NCBI RefSeq assembly: GCF_020026455.1
Contig: NZ_JAHHQJ010000013.1
Location: 25,113 to 89,112, forward strand
Direction of reading: 5' to 3'
DNA length: 64,000 bases
From: Alistipes sp.
GTDB taxonomy: Bacteria > Bacteroidota > Bacteroidia > Bacteroidales > Rikenellaceae
Position numbers and translations under genes: made by a program. The notes under the pieces were generated by a model. The model was not told the origin of the DNA. It saw only the letters and a program-made list of their open reading frames with translations, and made no database searches. Positions 43,628-52,833 of this stretch are shown piece after piece (the stretch's first letter is position 1; every line of letters starts with the position of its first letter).

Positions 43628-45643
43628 ATGAACCAAATTCTAAAGTTCTCATTTCTGAACTTATTTTTATCCGGTCTATGTTTGTTGCTGTCCGCATGCA
43701 ATGGAAATCCGGAGATAACCTCTCCCGACGGTCGTACACGTCTTTCGTTTGTAACGAATACCGACGGCAGTATGGCCTATAGCATCGAACGCGATGGCAG
43801 ACCTTTGATCCAGCCCTCCATGCTGGGACTCGCAACCCAAGAAGAAGACCTCACCAAAGGCTTTTCGGTACAGGAGATTATGAAAAAAACCGTAGACGAA
43901 ACATGGACACAACCGTGGGGTGAAAATAAAACCCTGCACGATTGCCACAACGAAATGGCCGTGCTATTGGAGAAGGAAAACAACACGTTACTGACACTTC
44001 GTTTCCGGGCTTTTGACGACGGCGTAGCATTTCGCTATGAATTGGAGATATCAAATCTTGATTCGCTGACTGTCACCGATGAACAGACCGAATTCCGTTT
44101 TGCCGGAGACGGTATATCATGGTCGATTCCGGGGAATTTCAACACCTATGAATTATTGTATCGCAAACTGCCGATTTCGTCCGTCGAAAATGCCAACACG
44201 CCTTTCACGTTCTGTGTGGACGGCACATACGGTTCGATTCACGAAGCGGCGCTGTACGATTTTCCTGAAATGAATCTCTACCGGACCGATTCATTGATGT
44301 TCAAAGTAGAATTAGCTCCGTTATCCGGAGGCATAAAGGCCCGTATTCCCTCAAAATTCACAACGGCATGGCGCACAATCCAAGTAGGCGACAAAGCCGT
44401 AGACCTGATCAACTCGTCGCTGATTCTCAATCTGAACGAACCTTCGAAGATTGCTGACACGTCGTGGATCAAACCTCAGAAATATATCGGCGTATGGTGG
44501 GGCCTGCATCTCGGCTCACATACATGGACAAAAGGTCCCCGACATGGAGCGACAACGGAGAACGCCCTGCGTCATATTGACTTTGCTGCTGCGAATAATA
44601 TCCAGGGAGTGTTATTCGAAGGATGGAACGAAGGCTGGGAGAACTGGGGTAAAACGCAACACTTTGACTATGTGAAACCCTATGACGATTTCGATCTGGA
44701 CCGCATTGCCGCATATGCCCGAGAGAAAAAAGTCGAATTGTGGATACACAATGAAACGGGAGGCAATATTCCCGAATATGAGGCAGTTTTGGAAAGGGCC
44801 ATGCAACACTATGCCGGACTGGGGGTGCATACAGTCAAAACAGGATATGCCGGAGGTTTCGCAGGCGGTCAACTTCACCACTCACAATATGGAGTACGGC
44901 ACTACCAGCATGTCATCGAAACTGCTGCCCGTTATGAGATCGTCATTGATGCCCATGAGCCAATCAAGGATACAGGTATTCGCCGCACATGGCCCAATAT
45001 GATGACCCGGGAGGGAGCACGCGGTATGGAGTGGAACGCATGGTCGGAAGGTAACTCCGCAGAGTATCTTTGTACACTGCCTTTCGTTCGGCTCCTGAGC
45101 GGTCCGATGGATTACACTCCGGGGATATTCGATCTGGATTATTCTCACATCCGGAATAAGGAAACCGGAATGCAGGAATGGAACGGCGACAATAATTCCA
45201 GTTGTGTCAAGACTACATTGGCACGTCAGATAGCCAACTGGGTGATTATTTATTCGCCACTCCAGATGGCGTCTGATCTGATTGAAAACTACGAGGGACA
45301 TCCGGCTTTCCAATTCTTCCGAGACTTCAATGCCGACTGCGACTGGTCCCAAGCATTACAGGGAGAGCCGGGTAAATATATTGTCGTTGTGCGCCGTGCA
45401 GGCGACAGTTTCTTCCTTGGTGCCGGCACAAACGAAGAGCCCCGAATATTGCCCCAGAAACTTGATTTCTTGAAACCTGACATGACTTATATGGCAACAA
45501 TCTATGCCGATGCTCCGGATTCTACGGAGCATCCCGAAAACTATCGTATCGAAGAACGAAAAGTGACTTCTGCCGATATGCTTGAACTTGCAATGTCGGC
45601 CCGTGGCGGACAGGCTATAACATTTATTCCCGTAAATAGATAG
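43628..45643 (+). CDS. GH97 alpha-glucosidase, SusB-like inverting type
   Basis: This 671-residue lipoprotein (lipobox LLLSAC) has the three-part GH97 layout: N-terminal beta-supersandwich (ITSPDGRTRLSFVTNTDGSMAYSI), barrel and C-terminal beta domain. Features of SusB-type inverting enzymes are visible: VKTGYAGG where retaining members carry a nucleophilic Asp, base candidate Glu444 in IDAHEPIKDTGIRRTWPN, and the REGARGMEW and GPMDYTPGIF segments. Such enzymes cleave alpha-glucosidic bonds in the periplasm with calcium. It is followed by the GH65 gene after 4 bp, so the two act together on alpha-linked glucose. Confidence 0.93.
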   Translation: MNQILKFSFLNLFLSGLCLLLSACNGNPEITSPDGRTRLSFVTNTDGSMAYSIERDGRPLIQPSMLGLATQEEDLTKGFSVQEIMKKTVDETWTQPWGENKTLHDCHNEMAVLLEKENNTLLTLRFRAFDDGVAFRYELEISNLDSLTVTDEQTEFRFAGDGISWSIPGNFNTYELLYRKLPISSVENANTPFTFCVDGTYGSIHEAALYDFPEMNLYRTDSLMFKVELAPLSGGIKARIPSKFTTAWRTIQVGDKAVDLINSSLILNLNEPSKIADTSWIKPQKYIGVWWGLHLGSHTWTKGPRHGATTENALRHIDFAAANNIQGVLFEGWNEGWENWGKTQHFDYVKPYDDFDLDRIAAYAREKKVELWIHNETGGNIPEYEAVLERAMQHYAGLGVHTVKTGYAGGFAGGQLHHSQYGVRHYQHVIETAARYEIVIDAHEPIKDTGIRRTWPNMMTREGARGMEWNAWSEGNSAEYLCTLPFVRLLSGPMDYTPGIFDLDYSHIRNKETGMQEWNGDNNSSCVKTTLARQIANWVIIYSPLQMASDLIENYEGHPAFQFFRDFNADCDWSQALQGEPGKYIVVVRRAGDSFFLGAGTNEEPRILPQKLDFLKPDMTYMATIYADAPDSTEHPENYRIEERKVTSADMLELAMSARGGQAITFIPVNR

Positions 45644-45647
45644 AGAT

Positions 45648-47651
45648 ATGATAAAAATTGTTTTTTTAGTCGGGCTGCTGGCGATCATTCCCCAGTTGGC
45701 CGATGCCCACAGCGAAGGGAGCGAAGGATGGGTAATTACTGCAAGAGATACCACTGCAGATTATTTTGCCGTTGCCATGGCCAACGGAGAAATTGGTGTC
45801 ACTGTAGGACGGGAGCCTTTTTCCCTTGGGCCCGTAATTCTGGGAGAAAGTTATGAACCGGGGAGCAAAGATGATGTAAGCCGTATTTTGGAAGGGATTA
45901 ATCCGATGGGGCTAACAATGGCTATCGATGGCCGTCGGTTCAACCCGTTGGAGGTCCGCCCACAGCATCAGTCGGTCGACATGCGGCGTGCCGTACATAC
46001 GACCTGTTTTTCGACAGACGGCGTGACGGTCGTCTGTCGTATACGAGCCTTGCGGAATATGCCTTACGCACTTATGACGGAAGTCGAGGTGACGGCAGAG
46101 CGTGATGCCGAGCTTCTTTTCTCAAACAATCATAGCATTCCCGAGACACTCACCGACACTCTGCGAGAGTCGCGCACGGTCGCCTGCGAGGATGGCAGCC
46201 GCATCGCTCTGCAACGCACATCCGGCAGTTACGGTCACGGACTCGACCATATTGCCGTTTCATCAACCTTCCTCTGCAGCAAAGGGTGTGAACAGGTCAC
46301 TCCAGGATGCGTGAAGATGATTCTGCACAAGGGCAGCCGGGCTGCGTTCTCTCTTGTAGGAACAATCTGCACTACGTCAACTTTCACCGATCCGTGGAAT
46401 GAATCGGAAAGACAGGCTATCTATGCAGTTCGCGAGGGAGTGCTGCAACTCGTTGCGGCACATGAACAGAAATGGGCAGAGTTATGGCAAGGAGATATTG
46501 AGATCGAAGGCGATCCCACTGCACAATTGGACATTCGTTTCGCCTTGTTCAATCTCTACAGTTCTATCCGCGAGGGCAGTCGCCGGAGTATTCCACCGAT
46601 GGGCCTTTCGACCAGAGGCTTCTACAACGGTCATATCTTTTGGGATTCTGAAATATGGATGTATCCGACACTGCTGGTACTCCAGCCCAGTCTGGCACAA
46701 CAAATGCTCAACTACCGAATCGACGGACTCAATGCAGCTCGCCGTCGGGCCTATGCCCATGGTTATCGGGGCGCGATGTTCCCATGGGAAGGGGATGCCC
46801 GGGGAGAAGAAGCCACACCCACCTTTGCCCTTACCGGACCGCTCGAGCATCATATTACAGCCGACATCGCGATTGCCTGCTGGAATTATTTCTGTGTGAC
46901 GCAAGATCAGAAGTGGCTATGTCGTGAGGGATTTCCGCTGATGCGCGAGGTAGCGCTTTTCTGGTGCGATCGTGCTACGGCAAATGCAGACGGCAGCTAT
47001 TCGATCCGCAATGTAATCGGAGCCAACGAATACGCCGTCGGAGTCACGGACAACGCCTTTACCAACGGCGCGGTCCGCCGGGCATTGGAGTATACAACGG
47101 CTGCTGCCGAACTTTGCAGCGAGCGCCCCAATCCTCAGTGGAGTGTGCTTGCCGAGGGCCTTCGCATTCCGCACTTCGCCGATGGGACAACGCGTGAGCA
47201 CGCCGACTACAACGGCAAAATGATCAAACAGGCCGATGCCAACCTGCTGGGCTATCCACTGGGTATTGTAACCGAACGCGAGGCTCTATTACGCGATCTG
47301 AAATACTATGAACACCGAATCGACCCGCATAATGGTCCGGCAATGAGCTACTCGGTTTTCGCCATCCAGTACGCCCGTCTCGGAATGGTTGAAAAAGCCG
47401 GCGAAATGTTCCGTCGCTCCTATTTGCCAAATCTGCGGCCACCGTTCAGGGTGTTTGCCGAGACGGCCACCAGCGGCAATCCTTATTTCATGACGGGCGC
47501 AGGGGGCATGCTACAAGCAGTGCTGTTTGGATTCGGCGGGCTGGAGATTACGCCAGATGGTCTCATACAGCGACCGTCCATCCTACCACGGCAATGGAAA
47601 AACCTGAAAATCAAAATAAATGGAAAGATCTTCCAAACAGCAAAACAATAA
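45648..47651 (+). CDS. secreted GH65 alpha-glucoside hydrolase
   Basis: This exported 667-residue (alpha/alpha)6-barrel protein has signal peptide MIKIVFLVGLLAIIPQLADA. The family-defining GHIFWDSEIWMYP is present, general acid is Glu461 in VIGANEYAVG, and Glu605 in RVFAETATSG occupies the place of a hydrolase base. The 144-residue spacing equals that between the catalytic acid and base I recall for the Flavobacterium johnsoniae kojibiose hydrolase (Glu472/Glu616). Phosphorylases of this family are usually cytoplasmic, so export also argues for hydrolysis. Likely an alpha-1,2- or alpha-1,3-glucosidase. It overlaps functionally with the adjacent GH97. Confidence 0.88.
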   Translation: MIKIVFLVGLLAIIPQLADAHSEGSEGWVITARDTTADYFAVAMANGEIGVTVGREPFSLGPVILGESYEPGSKDDVSRILEGINPMGLTMAIDGRRFNPLEVRPQHQSVDMRRAVHTTCFSTDGVTVVCRIRALRNMPYALMTEVEVTAERDAELLFSNNHSIPETLTDTLRESRTVACEDGSRIALQRTSGSYGHGLDHIAVSSTFLCSKGCEQVTPGCVKMILHKGSRAAFSLVGTICTTSTFTDPWNESERQAIYAVREGVLQLVAAHEQKWAELWQGDIEIEGDPTAQLDIRFALFNLYSSIREGSRRSIPPMGLSTRGFYNGHIFWDSEIWMYPTLLVLQPSLAQQMLNYRIDGLNAARRRAYAHGYRGAMFPWEGDARGEEATPTFALTGPLEHHITADIAIACWNYFCVTQDQKWLCREGFPLMREVALFWCDRATANADGSYSIRNVIGANEYAVGVTDNAFTNGAVRRALEYTTAAAELCSERPNPQWSVLAEGLRIPHFADGTTREHADYNGKMIKQADANLLGYPLGIVTEREALLRDLKYYEHRIDPHNGPAMSYSVFAIQYARLGMVEKAGEMFRRSYLPNLRPPFRVFAETATSGNPYFMTGAGGMLQAVLFGFGGLEITPDGLIQRPSILPRQWKNLKIKINGKIFQTAKQ

Positions 47652-47659
47652 ACATTCCG

Positions 47660-48502
47660 ATGAAAAAGACGATATTTTTTTTACTGCTCACGTTCTGTTT
47701 TTCAAATTCAGTTCAAGCCAATCAAGATACGGAATCTATCAAACTGATTTCTTTCAATATGCGTACCAGTTGGGGTCGCGACGGAGACAACAGCTGGCCG
47801 AACCGTTGTCATGCCACGACACAGATGCTTCGACAGGAGGCTCCCGATGTGATGGGGGTACAGGAGGCCATGCAAGACCAGTTGTATTATATCGACACCG
47901 AATGTCCCCGGTATGCCCGTGTCGGCGAGGATCGTGACGGAGGAGCCGAAGGCGGAGAAACGATGGCGGTATTCTATCTTCGCGACCGATTCGACCTGCT
48001 GGACAGCGGGACCTTTTGGATCAGCGAAACACCCGACAAAGTGTCACGTGGGTGGGATGCAGCCTGCAATCGCACGGTAACATGGGTCAAATTGCGCGAC
48101 AGGAGATCCGACAAAGAGTTTTTCTACTTCAACACGCATCTTGATCACCAAGGGGAAATTGCCCGTGAAGAGGGGGCGAAACTGATCGCAATGAAGATTC
48201 GACAGATTACCGGAAAAAAAGCAACGGTGATCCTGGGAGGAGATCTCAATACATATATTGAAAATAAACAACTTAAGCCGATAACCAAACTAATGGCTTC
48301 AGTTCGAGACACGGCTGCGGAGACCGATCACAAAGGAACTTTCAATGGGTTTGGATCTGCTCCGGACACGATTATCCTCGACCATCTTTTCTGCCGTGGC
48401 AGGATTAAGTGTCTAAAATTTGCCACCCTTGATGGAGATTACGGAGTGCCTTACATTTCGGATCACTATCCGATAGCAATGGTTTTTACGCTCCGAAAGT
48501 AA
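47660..48502 (+). CDS. exported endonuclease/exonuclease/phosphatase family protein
   Basis: This 280-residue protein has signal MKKTIFFLLLTFCFSNSVQA and the metal-dependent EEP fold: ISFNMRTSWG, MGVQEA with the metal-binding Glu, FNTHLDHQG, LGGDLN, a conserved DHLF and the C-terminal SDHYP. EEP proteins in Bacteroidota PULs are usually annotated only by fold; they could remove phosphate or phosphodiester groups from a glycan or nucleotide. The ATG at 47660 lies nine bases after the GH65 stop codon, so it belongs to that operon. The frame extends into GH65 at 47594 but the signal peptide fixes the start. Confidence 0.88.
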   Translation: MKKTIFFLLLTFCFSNSVQANQDTESIKLISFNMRTSWGRDGDNSWPNRCHATTQMLRQEAPDVMGVQEAMQDQLYYIDTECPRYARVGEDRDGGAEGGETMAVFYLRDRFDLLDSGTFWISETPDKVSRGWDAACNRTVTWVKLRDRRSDKEFFYFNTHLDHQGEIAREEGAKLIAMKIRQITGKKATVILGGDLNTYIENKQLKPITKLMASVRDTAAETDHKGTFNGFGSAPDTIILDHLFCRGRIKCLKFATLDGDYGVPYISDHYPIAMVFTLRK

Positions 48503-48555
48503 CGCATCCGATTTATCAATCCAGCCCCATCATCGGCCTGGGATTCGAGCCCCAA

Positions 48556-49407
48556 CTATTGGAGTGTCTGAATCAGTTCTGTTTGTGTACCCGGTATTTC
48601 ATCAAGCGAATAATACCTGTGAACGATTGTCTGGTCTTTGATAACAATGATCCTTACTCCCGAAAGAGCGTCACCCAACTGTCGGCCCACGGCACTCGAG
48701 GTTATCATTCCGATATTGTCGTACGATGCCTCTGCATTATCGTGCAAATGCCCTGCAAAGACAGCTTGCACACCGGTTTTCCGAAAAAGCTCGAAATATC
48801 TCCGGCGTTTTTCCGGCGAAATAGTCGAATATCCGCCCAGCTCGTCAATTTGCCGGAGAAAGAACGGGTGGTGTGTAAAGACAAGGGATATCCGCCTGTT
48901 TTTTTTGAGCGAACGGGTCAGCCACAGGAACTGATTTTGTTCTTTCGAAAGATCCCGGATCTCGTCTTTCAGATAATTCGAGTTTATGCCGGTCAGTAGA
49001 TTTCCGTTCACCCGAACGCAGAAGTGATCGGCTCCAAGGCGTTTCGTGTAGGGTTCCACATCGACAGAACCTTCTTTCAGCCGGACGTCATGGTTACCTG
49101 GGAGATAAAGGGTTTTGATGGAGGGGGCTATGCCTGCAACGATCCGCAGAAATTCCATCCATTGTCCCTCGTCCGCCACATCGTGCACGTAATCACCGGT
49201 GAAAACGACAACATCGGGACGAAGGTTGTTTATCGCTGCGACGGTTTTTGTGAGGGTCCGAATTTCATAGTCCATGTTGCGGTTATCGGCATAGAATCCC
49301 ATTTGGGGATCTGAAACCTGCATGATGACCGTAATCTGAGACTTTTCTCTTGCAAATGAGAATACGGCCGTCAGGCAGCAAAGAATTGTTAAAATGTTTT
49401 TTTTCAT
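48556..49407 (-). CDS. exported calcineurin-like metallophosphoesterase (CPPED1-like)
   Basis: This 283-residue protein has signal MKKNILTILCCLTAVFSFA and the metallophosphoesterase motifs VSDPQMG (with Gln in place of the usual His), FTGDYVHD, LPGNHD, FTHHPFF and FAGHLHDN. The DPQ variant is typical of the CPPED1/CSTP1 subgroup. It is oriented against both flanking operons and begins close to the susC upstream region. The start at 49407 is chosen for the signal peptide. Together with the EEP protein it suggests phosphate-bearing substrate. Activity is inferred from fold. Confidence 0.88.
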   Translation of the reverse strand: MKKNILTILCCLTAVFSFAREKSQITVIMQVSDPQMGFYADNRNMDYEIRTLTKTVAAINNLRPDVVVFTGDYVHDVADEGQWMEFLRIVAGIAPSIKTLYLPGNHDVRLKEGSVDVEPYTKRLGADHFCVRVNGNLLTGINSNYLKDEIRDLSKEQNQFLWLTRSLKKNRRISLVFTHHPFFLRQIDELGGYSTISPEKRRRYFELFRKTGVQAVFAGHLHDNAEASYDNIGMITSSAVGRQLGDALSGVRIIVIKDQTIVHRYYSLDEIPGTQTELIQTLQ

Positions 49408-49500
49408 TGGATTATAAATGAATAGACAGTCAAAAATAGCGAATGGATTGCCTAAATCCAAAAAATATCGAAGAAATTCCTCGTTCTTTTCTTTAAGGGT

Positions 49501-49549
49501 ATTTTCCGGTAAAAATTCAACCTTTTTTCTAAATATGAAGAGAAATTTG
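49501..49549 (+). promoter_or_regulatory. promoter and candidate HTCS operator for the susC operon
   Basis: ATTTT followed by CCGGTAAAAATTCAACCT (49506-49523) is the best copy of the PUL-wide element; its core ATTTTCCGG-T-AAAAAT is nearly palindromic. An 18-bp spacer leads to a -7-like GAAATTTG (49542-49549). The susC ATG at 49696 leaves a leader of about 140 nt. Confidence 0.6.
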
Positions 49550-49695
49550 CAGCGTCATTTTGACCAAAACTACTTTATCTGAAAATTATAAAATGAAACA
49601 TGCCCATGACACACGTTTGCACCACTCCCTATTATCCCGTTCTCTATCTGCGGACTCCATCTCTAAAAGTCGCTAATGCTTGATCCCGAAAAATC

Positions 49696-52600
49696 ATGAA
49701 ATGTATTAAAATTGATAATCTGCTGCGGACTGCATGGTTGCTTGTATTCACCATGTTCTTCGGAGGTATTCTCGTTGTTCCCTGCGAAATACATGCTCAA
49801 CCAGTTTCCCGAACGATTTCCGGTACGGTCACCGATGCAACGACCGGAGAACCGCTGATCGGGGCTACCGTACAGGTAAAAGGCCTCTCCGTCGGCACTA
49901 CGACAGACTTGAACGGAATATTCTCAATCAACCTGCCGGAAAACCGGAAAACATTGCTCTTCTCTTATGTCGGATACGAGACACAGGAGATCGCCGTTGG
50001 ACGCGACCGAAATCTGAACGTGGCTCTGAAACAAGACGCCAACGCGTTGGATGAGGTCGTGGTAGTGGGCTACGGCCAACAGAAGAAAGGCATGCTGGTT
50101 AGTTCGGTTCAATCCATTGTCCCTACCGAACTGCGAATGCCTTCATCAAGTCTGTCGACGGGATTTGCCGGGCGTCTTGCCGGAGTTATTGCCGTACAGC
50201 GCAATGGACAGCCCGGTGCCGACCAGGCGGATTTCTGGATACGCGGTATCTCCACGTTCGGGTCCGCCACCAAACCGTTGATCATCCTTGACGGAGTGGC
50301 GATCGACGCCAATGAACTGAATGGTCTGGACCCGGAGATTATCGAAAGTTTTTCAGTGCTCAAGGATGCTACTGCGACCGCTCTCTATGGTTCACGAGGA
50401 GCCAACGGTGTGATGATCGTTACGACGAAAAATGGCAAGAACCTGGATAAACCAATCATTAATTTTCGTTTCGAAACGGCATTTTCTACTCCAACGAACC
50501 GCCCGGAGACAGTTGATGCCGTGACTTATATGCAGATGTACAACGAATCGGTTCTGACACGCGGCACGGGGCAAATTCCCTACACACAGGCAAAAATTGA
50601 CGGAACACGGATTGGCAGCAACAAATATATCTATCCCGATGTGGATTGGTACGATGAAATGTTCAAAAATTTGGCTATCAACGAAAACTTTAACTTCAAT
50701 ATCCGCGGAGGCAGTTCGAGGGTCGACTACTTCATGAGTGCTACCGTTCGTCACGAGGAGGGTATGTTGAAGAATCTGAGCCGAGATTACTTCTCCTATA
50801 ACAACAATTATTCGGTTTGGCGTTATGCTTTCCAGAACAATGTCAATGTCAATTTAACAAAGTCGACCAAAGTATCGCTGAAAATCAACACACAACTCCG
50901 GGATACGCATGGACCCGTGAAAAGCAGCGAGAGCATTTTCGGAATGATCATGAACGGGAATCCAGCCGATATGCCGATCACCTTTCCCAATGATCCGACC
51001 GTAAACCACATCCGTTGGGGAGGTAAATCCATGGTAAAAAATCCCGTAGCAGAGATGGTTACCGGCTACAAGGACGAGTTCCAGAGTGTATTGAATGCCA
51101 ATCTGAGTCTGGACCAAAATTTTGATTTCATCACGAAAGGGCTTTCCGCTTCGGCTCTGATTTCTTTTAAAAACTATTCCTATACCCAGACATCGCGTTC
51201 GGCCGGTTACAATTCCTATGAAATTTCGGGAACGCATACAGACAATGACGGATTGGAAAACTATGATCTGGAGATCCGCGGCAACGAACAAAGTACAACA
51301 CTCGCTACCTCCAGCAGTACCGATGGCGACCGCAAAATATATATCCAGGGCATGATCAATTACAACCGCAGTTTTGGACGACACGATGTGGGTGCCATGA
51401 TAGTGTATAATCAGGAGGAGACTGCACTCGGAAACCCCAACGGGTTGTTCAACTCTTTACCCAAACGCAAACAGGGTCTCGCAGGCCGTCTGACCTATGG
51501 GTATGATAATCGTTACCTTATCGAAGCCAATTTCGGATACAACGGCAGCGAAAATTTCGCTACGGGTCGACGATTCGGTTTCTTCCCGTCGGTAGCCGTG
51601 GGATATGTGATCAGTCAGGAGAAATTCTGGGCATCGATCAAGAAAGCAGTTTCTTATTGTAAACTACGAGGTTCCTATGGCCTTGTGGGTAACGATAGTG
51701 AAGAAACACGCTTCATGTATATGTCAGACCTCTCCCTTTCCGGAGCCGAATATACGACAGGTGTTGACGGGGAATATACGTTAAGCGGGCCAGTCTACAA
51801 TCGTTTCGAAAACAAGAAGATCACCTGGGAAACCGGAAAAAAACTCAATATCGGCGTCGATTTGCAATTCTATAACCGCCTGAATGTAATGGTCGATCTG
51901 TTTCAGGAGGTTCGGAGCGGCATTTTCTTGGAACGAGGAACGGTTCCTGCTTTTCTCGGGACATCAACGACCAAAGTGTACGGCAACTTGGGCAAGGTAA
52001 GAAACCGCGGTCTGGATCTCTCGATGGACTATAGCCACCAGATAAGCAAGGATTTCTTTATATCTGCCAAAGGAACGTTCACCTTCGCACGCAACCGAGT
52101 CCTCGAACAGGATGAACCGGATTACTTGCAGTATCCCAACCTGTCCCGAGTCGGCCGTTCGGTCAATTCATTTCTGCTTTACGAAGCACAACGCCTGTTT
52201 ATCGACAATAACGAGGTCAAATACAGCCCGGAGCAACTGCTGGGCGGCGAAATCATGGCCGGAGACATCAAATATGTCAACCAGCCCGATGCGAACGGCA
52301 ACTATGACAATACGATCAATTCAAATGACCGTATCTATGCCGGATACCCCGAAGTACCGGAAATTGTCTACGGGTTCGGATTCTCAGCTCAGTGGAAAGG
52401 ATTCGATTTTTCAGTCTTTTTCCAGGGTACGGCCAACACATCGCTGGTGATGAGCTGCTTCCATCCGTTCGGTATTAACAACAATGTCAAGCGTAATGCC
52501 ATGCAATTTGTCGCAGACGATTATTGGAGCGAGAGCAATCCGAATATCCATGCGGCTTATCCACGGTTGAGCGTGGTGGAATACGGTAACAATACGGTAG

Positions 52601-52812
52601 CTTCAACCTATTGGCTCCGCGATGCATCGTTCCTGAAGCTGAAAAACGCGGAGATCGGCTATACCTACAAGAAGATGCGTTTCTACATCAGCGGCTCCAA
52701 CCTGCTGACCTTCTCGAAATTCAAGTTATGGGACCCGGAACAGGGTGGCGGATCAGGCCTGAAATATCCTACCCAGCGGGTTTTTAACATTGGCATCCAA
52801 ATGACTCTTTAA
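49696..52812 (+). CDS. SusC/RagA-family TonB-linked outer-membrane transporter
   Basis: This 1038-residue outer-membrane transporter imports oligosaccharides with TonB energy. A signal peptide (about 1-34) is followed by a carboxypeptidase-regulatory-like domain (ISGTVTDATTGEPLIGATVQVKG, about 43-115), the TonB-box/plug start (NALDEVVVVGYGQQKK), a plug domain with STFGSATKPLIILDGV and SVLKDATATALYGSRGANGVMIVTTK, and a 22-strand barrel ending RVFNIGIQMTL. It forms a lidded complex with the SusD protein encoded 21 bp downstream. It is first in the operon under the HTCS-type element. Confidence 0.97.
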   Translation: MKCIKIDNLLRTAWLLVFTMFFGGILVVPCEIHAQPVSRTISGTVTDATTGEPLIGATVQVKGLSVGTTTDLNGIFSINLPENRKTLLFSYVGYETQEIAVGRDRNLNVALKQDANALDEVVVVGYGQQKKGMLVSSVQSIVPTELRMPSSSLSTGFAGRLAGVIAVQRNGQPGADQADFWIRGISTFGSATKPLIILDGVAIDANELNGLDPEIIESFSVLKDATATALYGSRGANGVMIVTTKNGKNLDKPIINFRFETAFSTPTNRPETVDAVTYMQMYNESVLTRGTGQIPYTQAKIDGTRIGSNKYIYPDVDWYDEMFKNLAINENFNFNIRGGSSRVDYFMSATVRHEEGMLKNLSRDYFSYNNNYSVWRYAFQNNVNVNLTKSTKVSLKINTQLRDTHGPVKSSESIFGMIMNGNPADMPITFPNDPTVNHIRWGGKSMVKNPVAEMVTGYKDEFQSVLNANLSLDQNFDFITKGLSASALISFKNYSYTQTSRSAGYNSYEISGTHTDNDGLENYDLEIRGNEQSTTLATSSSTDGDRKIYIQGMINYNRSFGRHDVGAMIVYNQEETALGNPNGLFNSLPKRKQGLAGRLTYGYDNRYLIEANFGYNGSENFATGRRFGFFPSVAVGYVISQEKFWASIKKAVSYCKLRGSYGLVGNDSEETRFMYMSDLSLSGAEYTTGVDGEYTLSGPVYNRFENKKITWETGKKLNIGVDLQFYNRLNVMVDLFQEVRSGIFLERGTVPAFLGTSTTKVYGNLGKVRNRGLDLSMDYSHQISKDFFISAKGTFTFARNRVLEQDEPDYLQYPNLSRVGRSVNSFLLYEAQRLFIDNNEVKYSPEQLLGGEIMAGDIKYVNQPDANGNYDNTINSNDRIYAGYPEVPEIVYGFGFSAQWKGFDFSVFFQGTANTSLVMSCFHPFGINNNVKRNAMQFVADDYWSESNPNIHAAYPRLSVVEYGNNTVASTYWLRDASFLKLKNAEIGYTYKKMRFYISGSNLLTFSKFKLWDPEQGGGSGLKYPTQRVFNIGIQMTL

Positions 52813-52833
52813 ATCAATCCCAAACAAAATCCC

